Below, piece after piece: positions 24,554 to 34,595 of a stretch of 64,000 bases of DNA. A model generated the notes under the pieces. It was given only the letters and a program-made list of their open reading frames with translations, did no database searches and had not been told where the DNA came from. The DNA lies in NCBI GenBank assembly GCA_016199745.1, contig JACQFZ010000014.1, forward strand, positions 62,001 to 126,000. The letters run 5' to 3'. The translations under genes were made by a program, and so were the position numbers. The stretch comes from Gammaproteobacteria bacterium. Lineage in GTDB: Bacteria; Pseudomonadota; Gammaproteobacteria; Acidiferrobacterales; Sulfurifustaceae. How positions within the stretch are numbered: position 1 is the stretch's first letter; every line of letters begins with the position of its first letter.

Positions 24554-25708
24554 TTAACCAAATCCTTCCAGCTTGAGCTTGAGGTCGGTCGGGCTGGTGG
24601 CGTAGAACAATGCGGTCTCCTCGTCGATCTCGCCGCTCTTACACAACTGCAACAACGCACTGTCAAAGCTCATCATGCCTTCGGCGAGCGTACCCTTGCG
24701 AATCAGGTCGCCGATGTCTTTGATCTTGAGCGGATCGAGAATAAGTTCGCGTGTCAGCGCGGATACCGTGAGGACTTCGCAAGCGACGATACGGCCGTGG
24801 CCGTTCTTGCGCGGCACCAAACGCTGGCTGACGACACCGCGCAAGTTCTGCGCGAGCTTGGCACGCATGCCAGGTTGAGATTCGGCAGCGAACGTGGAAA
24901 TGATGCGCGATATGGTTTCAGCCGCGCCCGGTGAATGCACTGTCGAAAACACTAAATGGCCGGTCTCGGCCGCCATCATCGCCGTTTCGATGGTTTCCGG
25001 ATCGCGCATTTCGCCGAGCAGAATGACATCCGGGTCTTCGCGCAAAACGGCGCGCATGGCGTCGGCGAAGGTATTGGTGTCAACGCCGACTTCGCGCTGA
25101 GTAATGATGGATTTCTTCTCGGTGAAGAGAAATTCGATCGGGTCTTCGATGGTAATAATATGATCGCTGCGCGTCGCGTTGATCTCATTGATCATCGCCG
25201 CCAGGCTTGTGGATTTGCCCGAACCCGTGGAGCCAGTCACCAACACCAGGCCACGCTCTAGACGGGTAAAAGTGGAGACGATCTCCGGCAATCCAAGGTC
25301 GGCCGCCGTCGGCACATTGGTGTTGATGACGCGTAACACCATGCCGACCGAGCCACGCTGATAAAACACGTTGGCGCGCACACGACCGATATCTTTGAAA
25401 CCGATCGATAAGTCGACTTGATGATTCTGCTCGAACAACGCCAACAAGCGTGCCGACATCATCGTTCGCGCCAGCCGCTCCATGAAATCGCCGGGGAACG
25501 GTGGGATCTCGCGTACCGCACGCAGGTGTCCGTCGACCCGCAGGATCGGATGGTTGCGCGTACGCAAATGGATGTCCGATGCCTTGAGCCGCACCGCCAA
25601 GTTCAACACTTGGCCGAGCAACTTCAACGGATCCGTGGTCGCCGTAATCTGGGTCGCGGCTGCGCCTGCCGGCACAGCGGCGGCGGCGGCCTTTTCCGGT
25701 TCAGTCAT
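24554..25708 (-). CDS. type IV pilus retraction ATPase, PilT/PilU family
   Basis: A protein of 384 residues. It has a Walker A motif GSTGSGKST (159-167), an Asp box 'IITIEDPIEFLF', a Walker B-type 'DPDVILLGEMRDPETI' and a His box 'ETGHLVFSTVHSPGAAETISRI', all typical of the PilT/GspE family. The secondary motif 'KASDIHLRTRNHPILRVDG' marks the N-terminal domain. PilT ends in AIRNLIRE; here the corresponding part is 'IKDIGDLIRKGTLAEGMMSFDSALLQLCKSGEIDEETAL', closer to PilU or other PilT paralogues. These hexamers depolymerise pilin for twitching motility. No other pilus gene is in the window. An Ala-rich N-terminal extension (residues 1-25) precedes the fold. Confidence 0.92.
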   Translation of the reverse strand: MTEPEKAAAAAVPAGAAATQITATTDPLKLLGQVLNLAVRLKASDIHLRTRNHPILRVDGHLRAVREIPPFPGDFMERLARTMMSARLLALFEQNHQVDLSIGFKDIGRVRANVFYQRGSVGMVLRVINTNVPTAADLGLPEIVSTFTRLERGLVLVTGSTGSGKSTSLAAMINEINATRSDHIITIEDPIEFLFTEKKSIITQREVGVDTNTFADAMRAVLREDPDVILLGEMRDPETIETAMMAAETGHLVFSTVHSPGAAETISRIISTFAAESQPGMRAKLAQNLRGVVSQRLVPRKNGHGRIVACEVLTVSALTRELILDPLKIKDIGDLIRKGTLAEGMMSFDSALLQLCKSGEIDEETALFYATSPTDLKLKLEGFG

Positions 25709-25797
25709 GTCGTCGACGATCGCTTCGGTTTTTGCAGGTAAGTGTAGACCATGGCCCTTGCCGAACGATCGGAAACTGCCGGTCGAGCGCCCGTCCG

Positions 25798-26022
25798 CTA
25801 GGCCTTTTTGATCAGAAATCGAAACTCGCCGTCAACCTCGCTATATTCCAATAATTCATTGCCGGTCTGGCAGGCAAACACCTTGAAATCGAGCGTTGAG
25901 CTGCGGTCGGTAGCGACGACGTACAGCGTCTGGCCGCTGGTCATGGTATTAAGCGCCTTCTTCGTCTTCAGGATCGGTAGCGGACATTCGAGGCCACGCA
26001 CGTCCAGCTCTTGGTCTGCCAC
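25798..26022 (-). CDS. TusA family sulfurtransferase
   Basis: A protein of 74 residues with the TusA signature 'LDVRGLECPLPILKTKKALNTM'. The catalytic Cys13 sits in the CPxP motif and accepts persulfide sulfur. Such proteins relay sulfur for tRNA thiolation, molybdenum cofactor synthesis or sulfur oxidation. The C-terminus carries 'GNELLEYSEVDGEFRFLIKK', as in many TusA paralogues. It lies 89 bases upstream of the PilT/PilU-like gene on the same strand and divergent from bepA. The nearby SoxYZ-like gene (27733) is suggestive of a sulfur theme but is not in the same transcript. Confidence 0.9.
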   Translation of the reverse strand: MADQELDVRGLECPLPILKTKKALNTMTSGQTLYVVATDRSSTLDFKVFACQTGNELLEYSEVDGEFRFLIKKA

Positions 26023-26229
26023 TAATAAAGTCTCCTAATTCAAGCCCGGTACTGCCGATTAACCGGCGGACGGAACTCTCAATTCATCGCAATATCGAAG
26101 GATAAACAGGCTCCCCAGCCCGGGGAACCGAGGGGAAGCCAAACGGATGAATTGGAGTATATTATCGGAGTACCAAGCGGGCCTAGTCCGCTATCTCGTG
26201 ACGAGCGACCCGTTAAAAGATCGATAACG

Positions 26230-27684
26230 ATGAAACGTACGCTCTCAATCCTGCTAACGCTCGCGCTTGCCGCGCCGGCACCGTTATTGCCGGCGAACGT
26301 CAATTTGCCGGATCTGGGCGATTCGTCGGCCGCCGTCATTTCGCCAGCGCAGGAACGCAAGCTCGGCGAAGAGACGATGCGCGAGATCCGGCGTGTTTAT
26401 ACCTTCGTCGATGACGCCGAAATCAACGCTTACCTGCAGAGCCTCGGGCAACGGCTGGTTGCCCACAGCGATATGCCGTCGCAGGATTTTCACTTCTTCG
26501 TTATTAATGATCCGTCGATAAACGCCTTCGCTCTTCCCGGCGGGTATATCGGCGTGCATACCGGACTACTGTTGTCGGTACGTAGCGAAGCCGAGCTGGC
26601 ATCGGTGCTGGCACATGAAACTGCGCACATCACCCAGCGCCATATTCCACGATTGCTAGCCGAGCAGAAAAGTAACAGCCTGCCGGCGATGGCGGCGCTG
26701 CTCGCCGGCATCTTGCTGGCCAGTTCCGGTAACCGCGGCGGCGATGCCGCGCTTGCCGTCACCAGCGCCACCTTGACGCAAAAAGCCATCAACTTCACCC
26801 GCGCCAACGAAGAAGAAGCAGACCGGATCGGCACGCATATACTCGCCGACAGCGGTTTCGATCCGCGTGCCATGCCGGCATTCTTCGAGCGGCTGCAAAA
26901 TTTGAACCGGTACAACGAAAGCGATATGCCGGGCTTTCTGCGTACGCATCCGGTGACCACCGCGCGCATTAGCGATTCGCGCGCGCGTGCCGAGCAATAT
27001 CCGTTGCGCCAAGTGCCCGACACCATTGAGTTTCAACTTGCGCGCGCGAAGTTACGCGCGTGGGCGGCGGACGACGCCGCTGAGATCGCCCGCGCCTTTG
27101 CTCAAGGCATCAAACAAGAAAGCGGTGTGGCGCAAGACGCCGAGCGTTATGGTTATACCATCGCCCTGATGCGTTCGCGCCGTTACGACGAAGCGCGCGC
27201 TGAAGCGCGGCGACTGATCGACCGGACGCCGCAGAACGTCTCGTACCGTATGCTACAGGCGGAAGTAGAGATGGCAGCCGGTCACATGGACAACGGCATC
27301 GCCCTGTATGGCACGGCCTATAAGCGCAATTCTTATTATCCGCTGGCGCTCGACTACGCCCGCTCGCTACTCAAGGTCAATCGCGCGCGCGAAGCGGAGC
27401 CGGTCATACGCGAGACGCTAAAAACTCGACACAACGATCCGCTGCTATATCAACTATTGGCACAGGCCGCCGGCGCCAACGGCAAGATCGCCGAGTCGCA
27501 CCAAGCGTTAGCCGAACACTATTACCTCAACGGCAATCGCCACGCCGCCATCGAGCAATTACAACTCGCGAGTCACGCGGTCAATAACAATTTTTATCTG
27601 CAATCCAGCATCGAAGCACGGATGCACGTGATCCGCGACGAACTCGGTCCCGGTGCCGACAACCCATCGGCTTCTAAACCATAA
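26230..27684 (+). CDS. bepA: M48 family periplasmic metalloprotease with TPRs (BepA-like)
   Basis: A protein of 484 residues, about the length of E. coli BepA (487). It has a signal peptide (residues 1-22) and an M48 domain with the zinc motif HETAH (129-133) in 'SVLAHETAHITQRH'. The third ligand lies in 'NEEEADRIGTHIL'. Four or more TPR-like helices fill the C-terminal 200 residues. BepA degrades stalled LptD and BAM substrates and chaperones outer membrane assembly. I chose the ATG at 26230, which starts directly at the signal peptide, over an in-frame ATG 78 bases upstream. The following gene is 48 bases downstream. Confidence 0.93.
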   Translation: MKRTLSILLTLALAAPAPLLPANVNLPDLGDSSAAVISPAQERKLGEETMREIRRVYTFVDDAEINAYLQSLGQRLVAHSDMPSQDFHFFVINDPSINAFALPGGYIGVHTGLLLSVRSEAELASVLAHETAHITQRHIPRLLAEQKSNSLPAMAALLAGILLASSGNRGGDAALAVTSATLTQKAINFTRANEEEADRIGTHILADSGFDPRAMPAFFERLQNLNRYNESDMPGFLRTHPVTTARISDSRARAEQYPLRQVPDTIEFQLARAKLRAWAADDAAEIARAFAQGIKQESGVAQDAERYGYTIALMRSRRYDEARAEARRLIDRTPQNVSYRMLQAEVEMAAGHMDNGIALYGTAYKRNSYYPLALDYARSLLKVNRAREAEPVIRETLKTRHNDPLLYQLLAQAAGANGKIAESHQALAEHYYLNGNRHAAIEQLQLASHAVNNNFYLQSSIEARMHVIRDELGPGADNPSASKP

Positions 27685-27732
27685 TCAGTTAGGCTTTCTT
27701 CTTCATCTGTTCCCATAGGTCAGGATGTCGCC

Positions 27733-28590
27733 ATGGCACGAAGCCAGCGCCGCACATTTTTAAAAGGAACCGCGGCATCGGTACTGTTCGCCGTCGCCGG
27801 CTGGCTGAAACCGCGCGACAGCGTCGCCGCCGAGTGGCCGAAAGACGCGTTCTCGGCGGCAACCCTCGATGAGGTTTTGCACAGCTTGTACGGCAGCGCT
27901 CAGCCGGTCGCGTCCAGAGAGATCCAGATCAAGGCGCCGTATCAAGTCAGCGACGGTGCACGTGTCGCCGTGACGGTATCGACGACATTGACGAACGTCG
28001 AATCGATCAGCATTATCGCCGCCAAAAATCCGCAGCCGCTGGTGGCACACATGAGCTTTCGCCGGACGCTGCCGTATTTCTCGATCAACATCAAGCTCGC
28101 TGCCAGTACGCCGCTGTTTTGTATCGTTAAGGCGGGGAACAGACTTTATTCGGCGACACAGTTGATCAAGGTTGCAGCGACCAGCACCGGTACCGGCTAC
28201 TCGCAGGTCGCCGAACCGCAAGTACCACGGCGCGACGTGAAGATGCGCGTTCGACGAGTCAACAAGGATACCGAGATCGTTTCGCTGATCGAACACCCGA
28301 TGGAAACCGGCTTGCACATGGATGCGAAGACGGCGGAGAAAATTCCGGCGCATTTCATTCAGAAAGTCATTTTCACGTTGAACGACCGCGAAGCGCTGGT
28401 CGCCGACATCGGTTCAACGGTAGCACGCGATCCGTTGTTCAAAATTCGTTTCAAGAAGACCAAGGCTGGCGACCGAATCAAGTTGAGCTGGAGCGACAAC
28501 AAAGGCGAGACCGGCGCGAATGTGATCGTCGTTCCCGCCGAGCCGAAACACAACCGCGTTGTTCAATCGACCAACGGCCAGCAGCGTTGA
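27733..28590 (+). CDS. SoxYZ-like fusion protein lacking the carrier cysteine
   Basis: A protein of 285 residues with a twin-arginine signal (SQRRTFLKG, R6-R7), hence periplasmic export in folded form. Residues 40-150 resemble SoxY ('IQIKAPYQVSDGARVAVTV', 'RTLPYFSINIKLAASTPL'). Residues 165-275 resemble SoxZ ('VKMRVRRVNKDTEIVSLIEHPMETG', 'IPAHFIQKVIFTLND'). Sox carriers bind sulfur on a Cys in a C-terminal GGCGG arm of SoxY. Here the junction reads ATSTGTG (149-155), with no Cys. The only cysteine in the mature part is C130, inside the fold. The protein therefore cannot carry sulfur in the known way; a changed role or loss of function is likely. Its 3' end overlaps the convergent thpR by 28 bases. 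Confidence 0.82.
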   Translation: MARSQRRTFLKGTAASVLFAVAGWLKPRDSVAAEWPKDAFSAATLDEVLHSLYGSAQPVASREIQIKAPYQVSDGARVAVTVSTTLTNVESISIIAAKNPQPLVAHMSFRRTLPYFSINIKLAASTPLFCIVKAGNRLYSATQLIKVAATSTGTGYSQVAEPQVPRRDVKMRVRRVNKDTEIVSLIEHPMETGLHMDAKTAEKIPAHFIQKVIFTLNDREALVADIGSTVARDPLFKIRFKKTKAGDRIKLSWSDNKGETGANVIVVPAEPKHNRVVQSTNGQQR

Positions 28591-29078
28591 ACTGAATACT
28601 CCGATCCATCGACGCCCGGCGGCGACGCCACCAAGCAAAACGCCTGCGCTGACCAATGAATCGGCGCAATTGCATAACACCGCTCGGCCTGAACGACATC
28701 GCGCGCCAATGTAATGTGCGGGCGAAACGGCCGTGGATCGGGCACATGGCCGCATTGCCGCAATGTCTCATTGAGCGACGCGACTAACTGCAGCAATTCC
28801 TCCGGCGCTTCCGCTACCGCCCAGGCTATCCGCGTGCGCGCCCGCCACTGCACTTCGCTGAACGTCAACTCGAACGCACGACTGGGCACGGCACTCGCCG
28901 CTTGTTCTACACAACGGCGGCGCGCTTCATCGACGGCGCCAAGGAAAACGAGCGTCACGTGCAAATTAACGGCGGCAATCGGGCGGCCTGGCAGCGAAAG
29001 TGCGCGAGACATTTCCGCTATTTTATCGCGGATATTATCGACTGGCCATAACGCCAGAAAGAGTCGTTGCAAAGCCAC
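28563..29078 (-). CDS. thpR: RNA 2',3'-cyclic phosphodiesterase
   Basis: A protein of 171 residues of the 2H phosphoesterase superfamily. The two catalytic HxT motifs are H40-V-T42 in 'NLHVTLVFLG' and H121-I-T123 in 'RPHITLAR'. The start 'MALQRLFLALWPVD' is typical of LigT/ThpR. The enzyme opens 2',3'-cyclic phosphate ends of RNA and can ligate tRNA halves in vitro. The gene is convergent with the SoxYZ-like gene and overlaps its stop. The region upstream (29079-29222) carries the leader of the next plus-strand gene. Confidence 0.92.
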   Translation of the reverse strand: MALQRLFLALWPVDNIRDKIAEMSRALSLPGRPIAAVNLHVTLVFLGAVDEARRRCVEQAASAVPSRAFELTFSEVQWRARTRIAWAVAEAPEELLQLVASLNETLRQCGHVPDPRPFRPHITLARDVVQAERCYAIAPIHWSAQAFCLVASPPGVDGSEYSVQRCWPLVD

Positions 29079-29222
29079 ACCTCCACTCTAAACCAACCTT
29101 GGACGCAAGGTCCGTTAGTACGATAGGAGAAAGAGGCTCTCAAGTGTTTCCGTCCTTGACGCCCAGCGGTAAACCAGCGACGCTCGTCGACTCTTTAAAT
29201 AGACACACAAGGAGCCGCTTAA

Positions 29223-30806
29223 ATGCGTAGCCTAAGAGGATTGGTGCTTGCTCTGGGCTTTGTGTTAACTGCAGCATGTTCCAGCGGAGGTGCTGGCGGC
29301 AACGGTGAAAACACCGAACCAGCATCCGAAAACAACCCGCCATCCACTCCGTCACCAACGCCTACGACTCCCGCGCCACCGTCGCCTATTTCCGTGGCAT
29401 TGCAGCAAGTCGTCTTCTGGCGCGCGCTCGATGCTAACAACCGCAATCTGTATCTGATCAAAGAAGACGGAACAAATATCGTCACTGTGGCAGACGGCGC
29501 CGGCATTCATACTTATAAAACAGCGGCGCCTGGTGGACGCCTGATTTACGAAACCATCGTTGATCAGCAAACGGACGTCTTCAGCGTTAAGACCGACGGT
29601 ACCGGCACACTTAATCTAACGAATACGACGAAGCCGGAACACTTCCAAGCGGTCACACCGGCGGGCGACGTCATCTTCAGCCGCGAAGAAAGAGACGCGC
29701 AAGGCGAGGTGCAGATGGATATTTATCGTGTCAGCGCCGATGGGAGCCAAACCTGCGCCGTCGCCGCTTCTGCCGCATCGGAGGTTTTTCTACGATTGGC
29801 GGCGAACGGTGACGTGATCTACAAAAAATGCGCCAGCGGATTCTGCTCGGATCTAAGCGGCGACGGCCAGCTATATGCCGCCACTTGCAACGACACCAAA
29901 ACACTTACCGATACAACCGTCGCCGGCGAGCCGTGGTTTATCGGCATTTCGTCGTCAGGTCGCGCCGTCTACATGCAATGGGATGAAGCGGCACAGCAGC
30001 ACGTGCTTTACAGCGTCGCCGCCGATGGATCGGATCGAAAAACCTTGGTCACTGCCGACGGTGCTTTTCTGTCGCCTTATCTGCATGGTGACGACATCGT
30101 TTACGCCCTCAACGGTAATCTCTACCGCATCGGCGTCGGCGGCGACGATACGACCGTGCTGGCCGATTCGAGTGAGCTAGAGCGTTACCAAGCAGTCACC
30201 GCTGACGGACGTTTGATCTATGCAACCGGCCGCGCTTCAGGTCCGGCGAGCGAGGCTAATGGCCTTTACAGCGTGCGGCTGGACGGCACTGATCGGCAGG
30301 TGCTCGCCAATAGCGAGTACCGAGAAATTTTCGACGGCGTTTCGCCGACTGGACGGGTGATGTTTCAGAGTTACCCGGTCAACCTCGATAATCCGCAACA
30401 CGGCCACGAGCTGCATAGCATCAAGGCCGACGGCAGTGATGATCAGTTGCTGTCGGGAACCTCGACGGTCGGCGTCTTCAAACAGATCGAAGACGTTTCG
30501 CCGACCCACCGCGTGCTGTATCGCACTATCCGTACTACCGGCGATCAATACGACCTGTCTGCCGTCAACGAAGACGGAACCGACGATCGCTTCTTGGGCA
30601 GCGGCATCGCTTACGGCGCTGCCACCAATAACGACCGCGTGATTTACACCAATGCCTGTACCACCTATACGCTACCGGACGCACCGCCGAAGTGGATGCT
30701 GTGCCGCGATGCGCGCGGCGATGTGATGACGATCAAGTCCGATGGCACCGGGACGACACCGCTCGCTACCGGCTCCGAAGACGAAGGCTTCGAGGCGCTT
30801 TACTAA
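29223..30806 (+). CDS. lipoprotein with TolB-like beta-propeller repeats
   Basis: A protein of 527 residues. The signal peptide ends in the lipobox LTAACSS, so it should be a lipoprotein (Cys19). A Pro/Thr/Ser-rich linker follows (to about residue 57). The remainder consists of repeated units of about 45 residues built on 'dGrliY...g...D.ysVkaDGsd...L', for example 'SVKTDGTGTLNL', 'RVSADGSQTCAV', 'SVAADGSDRKTL' and 'SIKADGSDDQLL'. This is the TolB/DUF5050-like propeller style. Its partner is unknown. AAGGAG stands about 9 bases before the ATG. It is convergent with the acetoacetyl-CoA synthetase gene. Confidence 0.82.
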   Translation: MRSLRGLVLALGFVLTAACSSGGAGGNGENTEPASENNPPSTPSPTPTTPAPPSPISVALQQVVFWRALDANNRNLYLIKEDGTNIVTVADGAGIHTYKTAAPGGRLIYETIVDQQTDVFSVKTDGTGTLNLTNTTKPEHFQAVTPAGDVIFSREERDAQGEVQMDIYRVSADGSQTCAVAASAASEVFLRLAANGDVIYKKCASGFCSDLSGDGQLYAATCNDTKTLTDTTVAGEPWFIGISSSGRAVYMQWDEAAQQHVLYSVAADGSDRKTLVTADGAFLSPYLHGDDIVYALNGNLYRIGVGGDDTTVLADSSELERYQAVTADGRLIYATGRASGPASEANGLYSVRLDGTDRQVLANSEYREIFDGVSPTGRVMFQSYPVNLDNPQHGHELHSIKADGSDDQLLSGTSTVGVFKQIEDVSPTHRVLYRTIRTTGDQYDLSAVNEDGTDDRFLGSGIAYGAATNNDRVIYTNACTTYTLPDAPPKWMLCRDARGDVMTIKSDGTGTTPLATGSEDEGFEALY

Positions 30807-30893
30807 AAAGACAACTCTGGGAAATTCCAAGGACGGAATTTTTCAGAACGATAGGTTCCCACCGTTTTTCGCTAACCGACGCTACCGACTCTT

Positions 30894-32876
30894 TTAACTC
30901 TGCAACTCACTGCGATTACGGAAATGCTCCAGCGCTTCCGGGTTCGCCAGCGCTTCCTTGTTCTTCACCGGCCGCCCATGCACGACTTCGCGCACGGCGA
31001 GTTCGACGATCTTGCCGCTCTTGGTCCGCGGGATGTCCGTCACCTGCAGAATCTTCGCCGGTACGTGCCGTGGCGTCGTGTTCTTGCGGATGTACGCTTT
31101 GATTTTCTTATCCAGCTCGTCGTTCAAGCTTAGGTCGTCGCGCAACCGCACGAACAGCACGACCCGCACGTCGTTCTCCCAATCCTGGCCGATGACGATC
31201 GACTCGACCACCTCATCGAGCTGCTCGACCTGACGGTAGATCTCGGCGGTGCCGATGCGCACGCCGCCGGGATTCAGCACGGCGTCGGAGCGACCGTAAA
31301 TGACGAAGCCGTTGTGCTCGGTCATTTCGGCGTAGTCGCCGTGACACCAGATATTGGCAAACTTTTCAAAATAAGCCGCGCGATATTTCTTACCTTCCGG
31401 GTCGTTCCAGAAACCAACCGGCATCACCGGGAACGGCTTGGTGCAGACGAGCTCGCCTTTTTCCTGGCGCACGGGATTGGCGCTGTCGTCGAGAATGTCG
31501 ACCGCCAATGCCAGACCGCGGCACTGAATCTCGCCGCGCCACACCGGCAATAACGGATTGCCGAGCACGAAGCAGGAAATGATATCGGTGCCGCCGGAAA
31601 TCGACGACAGCTGCAGGTCTTGCTTGATCTTGTCGTAGACGTAGTCGAAATCTTCCGGCACCAACGGGCTGCCGGTGGACAACATCGCTTTTAACCCGCT
31701 TAATCGGTGGCTGGTCATCGGCACGATGCCCTTCTTCGCCAACGCCTCAATGTACTTGGCCGACGTCCCGAACACGGTCATGTTCTCGGCATCGGCGTAA
31801 TCGAACAGAATGTTACCGCTCGGATAGAACGGCGAGCCGTCGTATAGCAGCAACGTGGCGCCGGCGGCGAGGCCCGACACCAACCAGTTCCACATCATCC
31901 AACCGCAAGTCGTGTAGTAGAACAGTCGATCGTTCGGATGGATGTCGGTGTGCAGCAGGTGTTCTTTCAAATGTTGCAGCAATACGCCGCCGGCACAGTG
32001 AACGATGCACTTCGGCACACCGGTGGTACCGGACGAAAACATAATATAGAGCGGATGCGCGAACGGCAGCCGCTTGAACTCGATGGTGGCTGGTCGATAC
32101 GGCGCGACGAAATCGGCCAAGTGCACCGCGTTCTTGAGGCCCGACAAATCCGGCCGCTCGCTCAAATACGGCACGACCAACACTTTCTTAAGCGTTGGCA
32201 ACTTGCTTTCGATCTCGGCCAAACGCGCCAGGCAATCGTGAGTCTTGCCGTTGTAGTGATAACCGTCGGCACTGATCAAGACCTTCGGCTCGACTTGGCC
32301 GAAGCGATCGAGCACACCTTGCACACCGAAGTCCGGCGAGCACGACGACCACACCGCGCCGACGCTGGTCGCCGCCAACATGGCGATCACGCTCTCCGGC
32401 ATATTCGGCATGAAGCCGACGACACGATCGCCGGTCTCCACCCCTTGCGCACGTAGCGCCTGCGCCAAACGTGAGACCTGGTCATACAGCTCGCGATACG
32501 TCTGCCGGCGCTTAACCTTGTCTTCGCCCCAAAATACCAGCGCGGTACCGTCGTCGCCGCGGCGCAGTAGGTTTTCGGCAAAGTTGAGCCGCGCCTGTGG
32601 AAACCACTTGGCGCCCGGCATGCGGTCGCCCTGCTCGAGGACGACGTCACCACGGGTTTCGGCAATGACATCGCCGAACTCCCAGATCTGTGTCCAAAAC
32701 TTCTCGGGATTCTCGAGCGCCCAACGGTCGAGGCCCCAATAGTTGTCGAATTTGACCGACCAACGCGCCTGTACCTGCTGCATGAACTGCGTCATGTTGC
32801 TGCCGGCGACAACCTCGGCCGACGGGCGCCACAGCGGTTGCGTCGGGTTTTTCTCGGACGAAATGGATTTGGTCAT
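30894..32876 (-). CDS. aacS: acetoacetyl-CoA synthetase
   Basis: A protein of 660 residues of the ANL (acyl/aryl-CoA ligase) superfamily. It activates acetoacetate to acetoacetyl-CoA with ATP. The AMP-binding signature is '[17 protein letters not shown]'. Other family motifs are '[16 protein letters not shown]', '[11 protein letters not shown]', '[21 protein letters not shown]' and '[22 protein letters not shown]', in which the Lys of 'SGK' is the catalytic Lys of the C-terminal domain. The '[18 protein letters not shown]' start and total length fit acetoacetyl-CoA synthetase rather than acetyl-CoA synthetase. The ATG at 32876 was chosen over one 33 bases upstream. Confidence 0.93.
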   Translation of the reverse strand: MTKSISSEKNPTQPLWRPSAEVVAGSNMTQFMQQVQARWSVKFDNYWGLDRWALENPEKFWTQIWEFGDVIAETRGDVVLEQGDRMPGAKWFPQARLNFAENLLRRGDDGTALVFWGEDKVKRRQTYRELYDQVSRLAQALRAQGVETGDRVVGFMPNMPESVIAMLAATSVGAVWSSCSPDFGVQGVLDRFGQVEPKVLISADGYHYNGKTHDCLARLAEIESKLPTLKKVLVVPYLSERPDLSGLKNAVHLADFVAPYRPATIEFKRLPFAHPLYIMFSSGTTGVPKCIVHCAGGVLLQHLKEHLLHTDIHPNDRLFYYTTCGWMMWNWLVSGLAAGATLLLYDGSPFYPSGNILFDYADAENMTVFGTSAKYIEALAKKGIVPMTSHRLSGLKAMLSTGSPLVPEDFDYVYDKIKQDLQLSSISGGTDIISCFVLGNPLLPVWRGEIQCRGLALAVDILDDSANPVRQEKGELVCTKPFPVMPVGFWNDPEGKKYRAAYFEKFANIWCHGDYAEMTEHNGFVIYGRSDAVLNPGGVRIGTAEIYRQVEQLDEVVESIVIGQDWENDVRVVLFVRLRDDLSLNDELDKKIKAYIRKNTTPRHVPAKILQVTDIPRTKSGKIVELAVREVVHGRPVKNKEALANPEALEHFRNRSELQS

Positions 32877-33117
32877 CGGTAAGTTCCGGTGAAATGCACG
32901 ATCGGGCAATAATCCCGCCCCGTCCCATTAAGGACAAGGCCAGCGGACGCAATCCTAAACCACCTATTAGGCTAGACCTTTTACCCAAACCGACCAAAAA
33001 TGTCGCCTTGGGTCGCCTATGCCGATGGGGTAGCAAAACGTAGGCACCTTCGCCCCATTCCGACAGACATCATGCGTAAAATGCGGCTTTATCATCGAGT
33101 CCCAGGAGCCAGTTATC

Positions 33118-34527
33118 GTGAAGTACATTAGCACCCGTGGCGGCAGCCCGACGAAGCTCTTCTCCGAAATCCTGCTCGAAGGCCTGGCCCCGGACGGCGG
33201 TCTATATCTGCCCAACGTCTACCCGAATGTCACGCCGGACGAGTTAGGCGTCTGGCGCACACTGAGCTACCCAGAACTCGCGTTCGAAGTCATTCGCAAG
33301 TTTGTTACCGATATTCCACAAGACGACTTAAAAGCGCTGATCAATAAAACCTACACCGGCGCTACCTTTGGCAACACCAGCATTACGCCGGTAAAAACAC
33401 TGGCGCCCAATCTGCATCTATTGCGCTTATCGAACGGGCCGACGCTGGCGTTCAAAGACATCGCCATGCAGCTGCTCGGCAATCTCTTCGAATACGTACT
33501 GGCCAAGAGCGGCAACGAACTCAATATTCTCGGCGCGACCTCGGGCGATACCGGCTCGGCCGCCGAATACGCCATGCGCGGCAAAAAAGGCGTGCGCGTG
33601 TTCATGCTGTCGCCGCACGGGCGCATGAGCCCGTTCCAACGGGCACAGATGTACAGCTTGAACGATCCGAACATTTTCAACATCGCCATCGAAGGCATGT
33701 TCGACGATTGCCAGAACATCGTGAAAGCGGTGTCGAACGATCTGCCCTTCAAGCGCAAGCACAGTATCGGCACAGTCAACTCGATCAATTGGGCGCGGCT
33801 GGTGGCACAAGTGGTGTATTACTTCCGCGGTTACTTCGCCGTAACGCAATCGAACGACGAGCCAGTCTCGTTCGCCGTACCGAGCGGTAACTTCGGCAAC
33901 ATCTGCGCCGGCCACATCGCCCGCAGCATGGGCCTGCCGATCAAGCACCTGATTCTCGCCACCAACGAAAACGACGTGCTCGACGAGTTCTTCCGTCGTG
34001 GCATCTATCGCCCGCGCAACAGCGCCGAAACGCAGGCGACGTCGAGTCCGTCGATGGACATCTCGAAGGCATCGAACTTCGAGCGTTTTATTTTCGATCT
34101 GGTCGGGCGCGATGCCGCGGTGATCCAACAGCTCTGGGCCAAGATCGATAATGGTGGCGCGCTCGATCTATCGGGCACACCGTATCTAGCACGGTTGCGC
34201 GATTTCGGCTTCATTTCCGGCAAAAGCACGCATGCCGATCGTCTCCAGACCATACGCCAGACTTGGGAACGTTACCGCGTCGAAATCGACCCGCACACGG
34301 CCGACGGCCTAAAAGTCGGCATCGAGCAGCGCGAAGCCGATGTGCCGCTACTGTGTCTCGAGACTGCCTTACCCGTTAAGTTCGAGCCTACAATGGTAGA
34401 AGCGCTCGGCCGCAAACCGGCGCGGCCTGCTGCCTTCGAGAGTATCGAAGACCGGCCGCAACGCGTGACCGTCATGCCAGCGGACGCGGAGCGTGTGAAA
34501 CAGCTCATTGTCAGCACTTGCGCTTGA
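33118..34527 (+). CDS. thrC: threonine synthase
   Basis: A protein of 469 residues that converts O-phosphohomoserine to threonine with PLP. It has the start of the long (fungal/proteobacterial) type, 'MKYISTRGG..', followed by '[20 protein letters not shown]'. The PLP lysine sits in '[12 protein letters not shown]', and the glycine loop in '[18 protein letters not shown]'. '[19 protein letters not shown]' and '[21 protein letters not shown]' are also conserved. It starts with GTG at 33118, with AGGAG about 9 bases upstream. kbl and tdh follow on the same strand, so a threonine-making gene directly precedes a threonine-degrading pair. Confidence 0.95.
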   Translation: MKYISTRGGSPTKLFSEILLEGLAPDGGLYLPNVYPNVTPDELGVWRTLSYPELAFEVIRKFVTDIPQDDLKALINKTYTGATFGNTSITPVKTLAPNLHLLRLSNGPTLAFKDIAMQLLGNLFEYVLAKSGNELNILGATSGDTGSAAEYAMRGKKGVRVFMLSPHGRMSPFQRAQMYSLNDPNIFNIAIEGMFDDCQNIVKAVSNDLPFKRKHSIGTVNSINWARLVAQVVYYFRGYFAVTQSNDEPVSFAVPSGNFGNICAGHIARSMGLPIKHLILATNENDVLDEFFRRGIYRPRNSAETQATSSPSMDISKASNFERFIFDLVGRDAAVIQQLWAKIDNGGALDLSGTPYLARLRDFGFISGKSTHADRLQTIRQTWERYRVEIDPHTADGLKVGIEQREADVPLLCLETALPVKFEPTMVEALGRKPARPAAFESIEDRPQRVTVMPADAERVKQLIVSTCA

Positions 34528-34538
34528 CGCCCTACTTT

Positions 34539-34560
34539 CCTCCCTGCGCGTGCGGGGAGG
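34539..34560. repeat. palindromic repeat between thrC and kbl
   Basis: A 9-bp stem (one G-T pair) with a GCGT loop, followed by GTTGGGGCGGGGGC. It belongs to the CCCTCC/GGAGGG family seen throughout the window. It lies 12 bases after the thrC stop and could partly separate expression of thrC and kbl. Confidence 0.6.
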
Positions 34561-34595
34561 GTTGGGGCGGGGGCGCTTCAGGAAGGACCCGTTGC

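Noticed and set aside
33427-34128. 233-codon minus-strand frame opposite thrC
   Set aside because: Antisense shadow of threonine synthase with no start signal.
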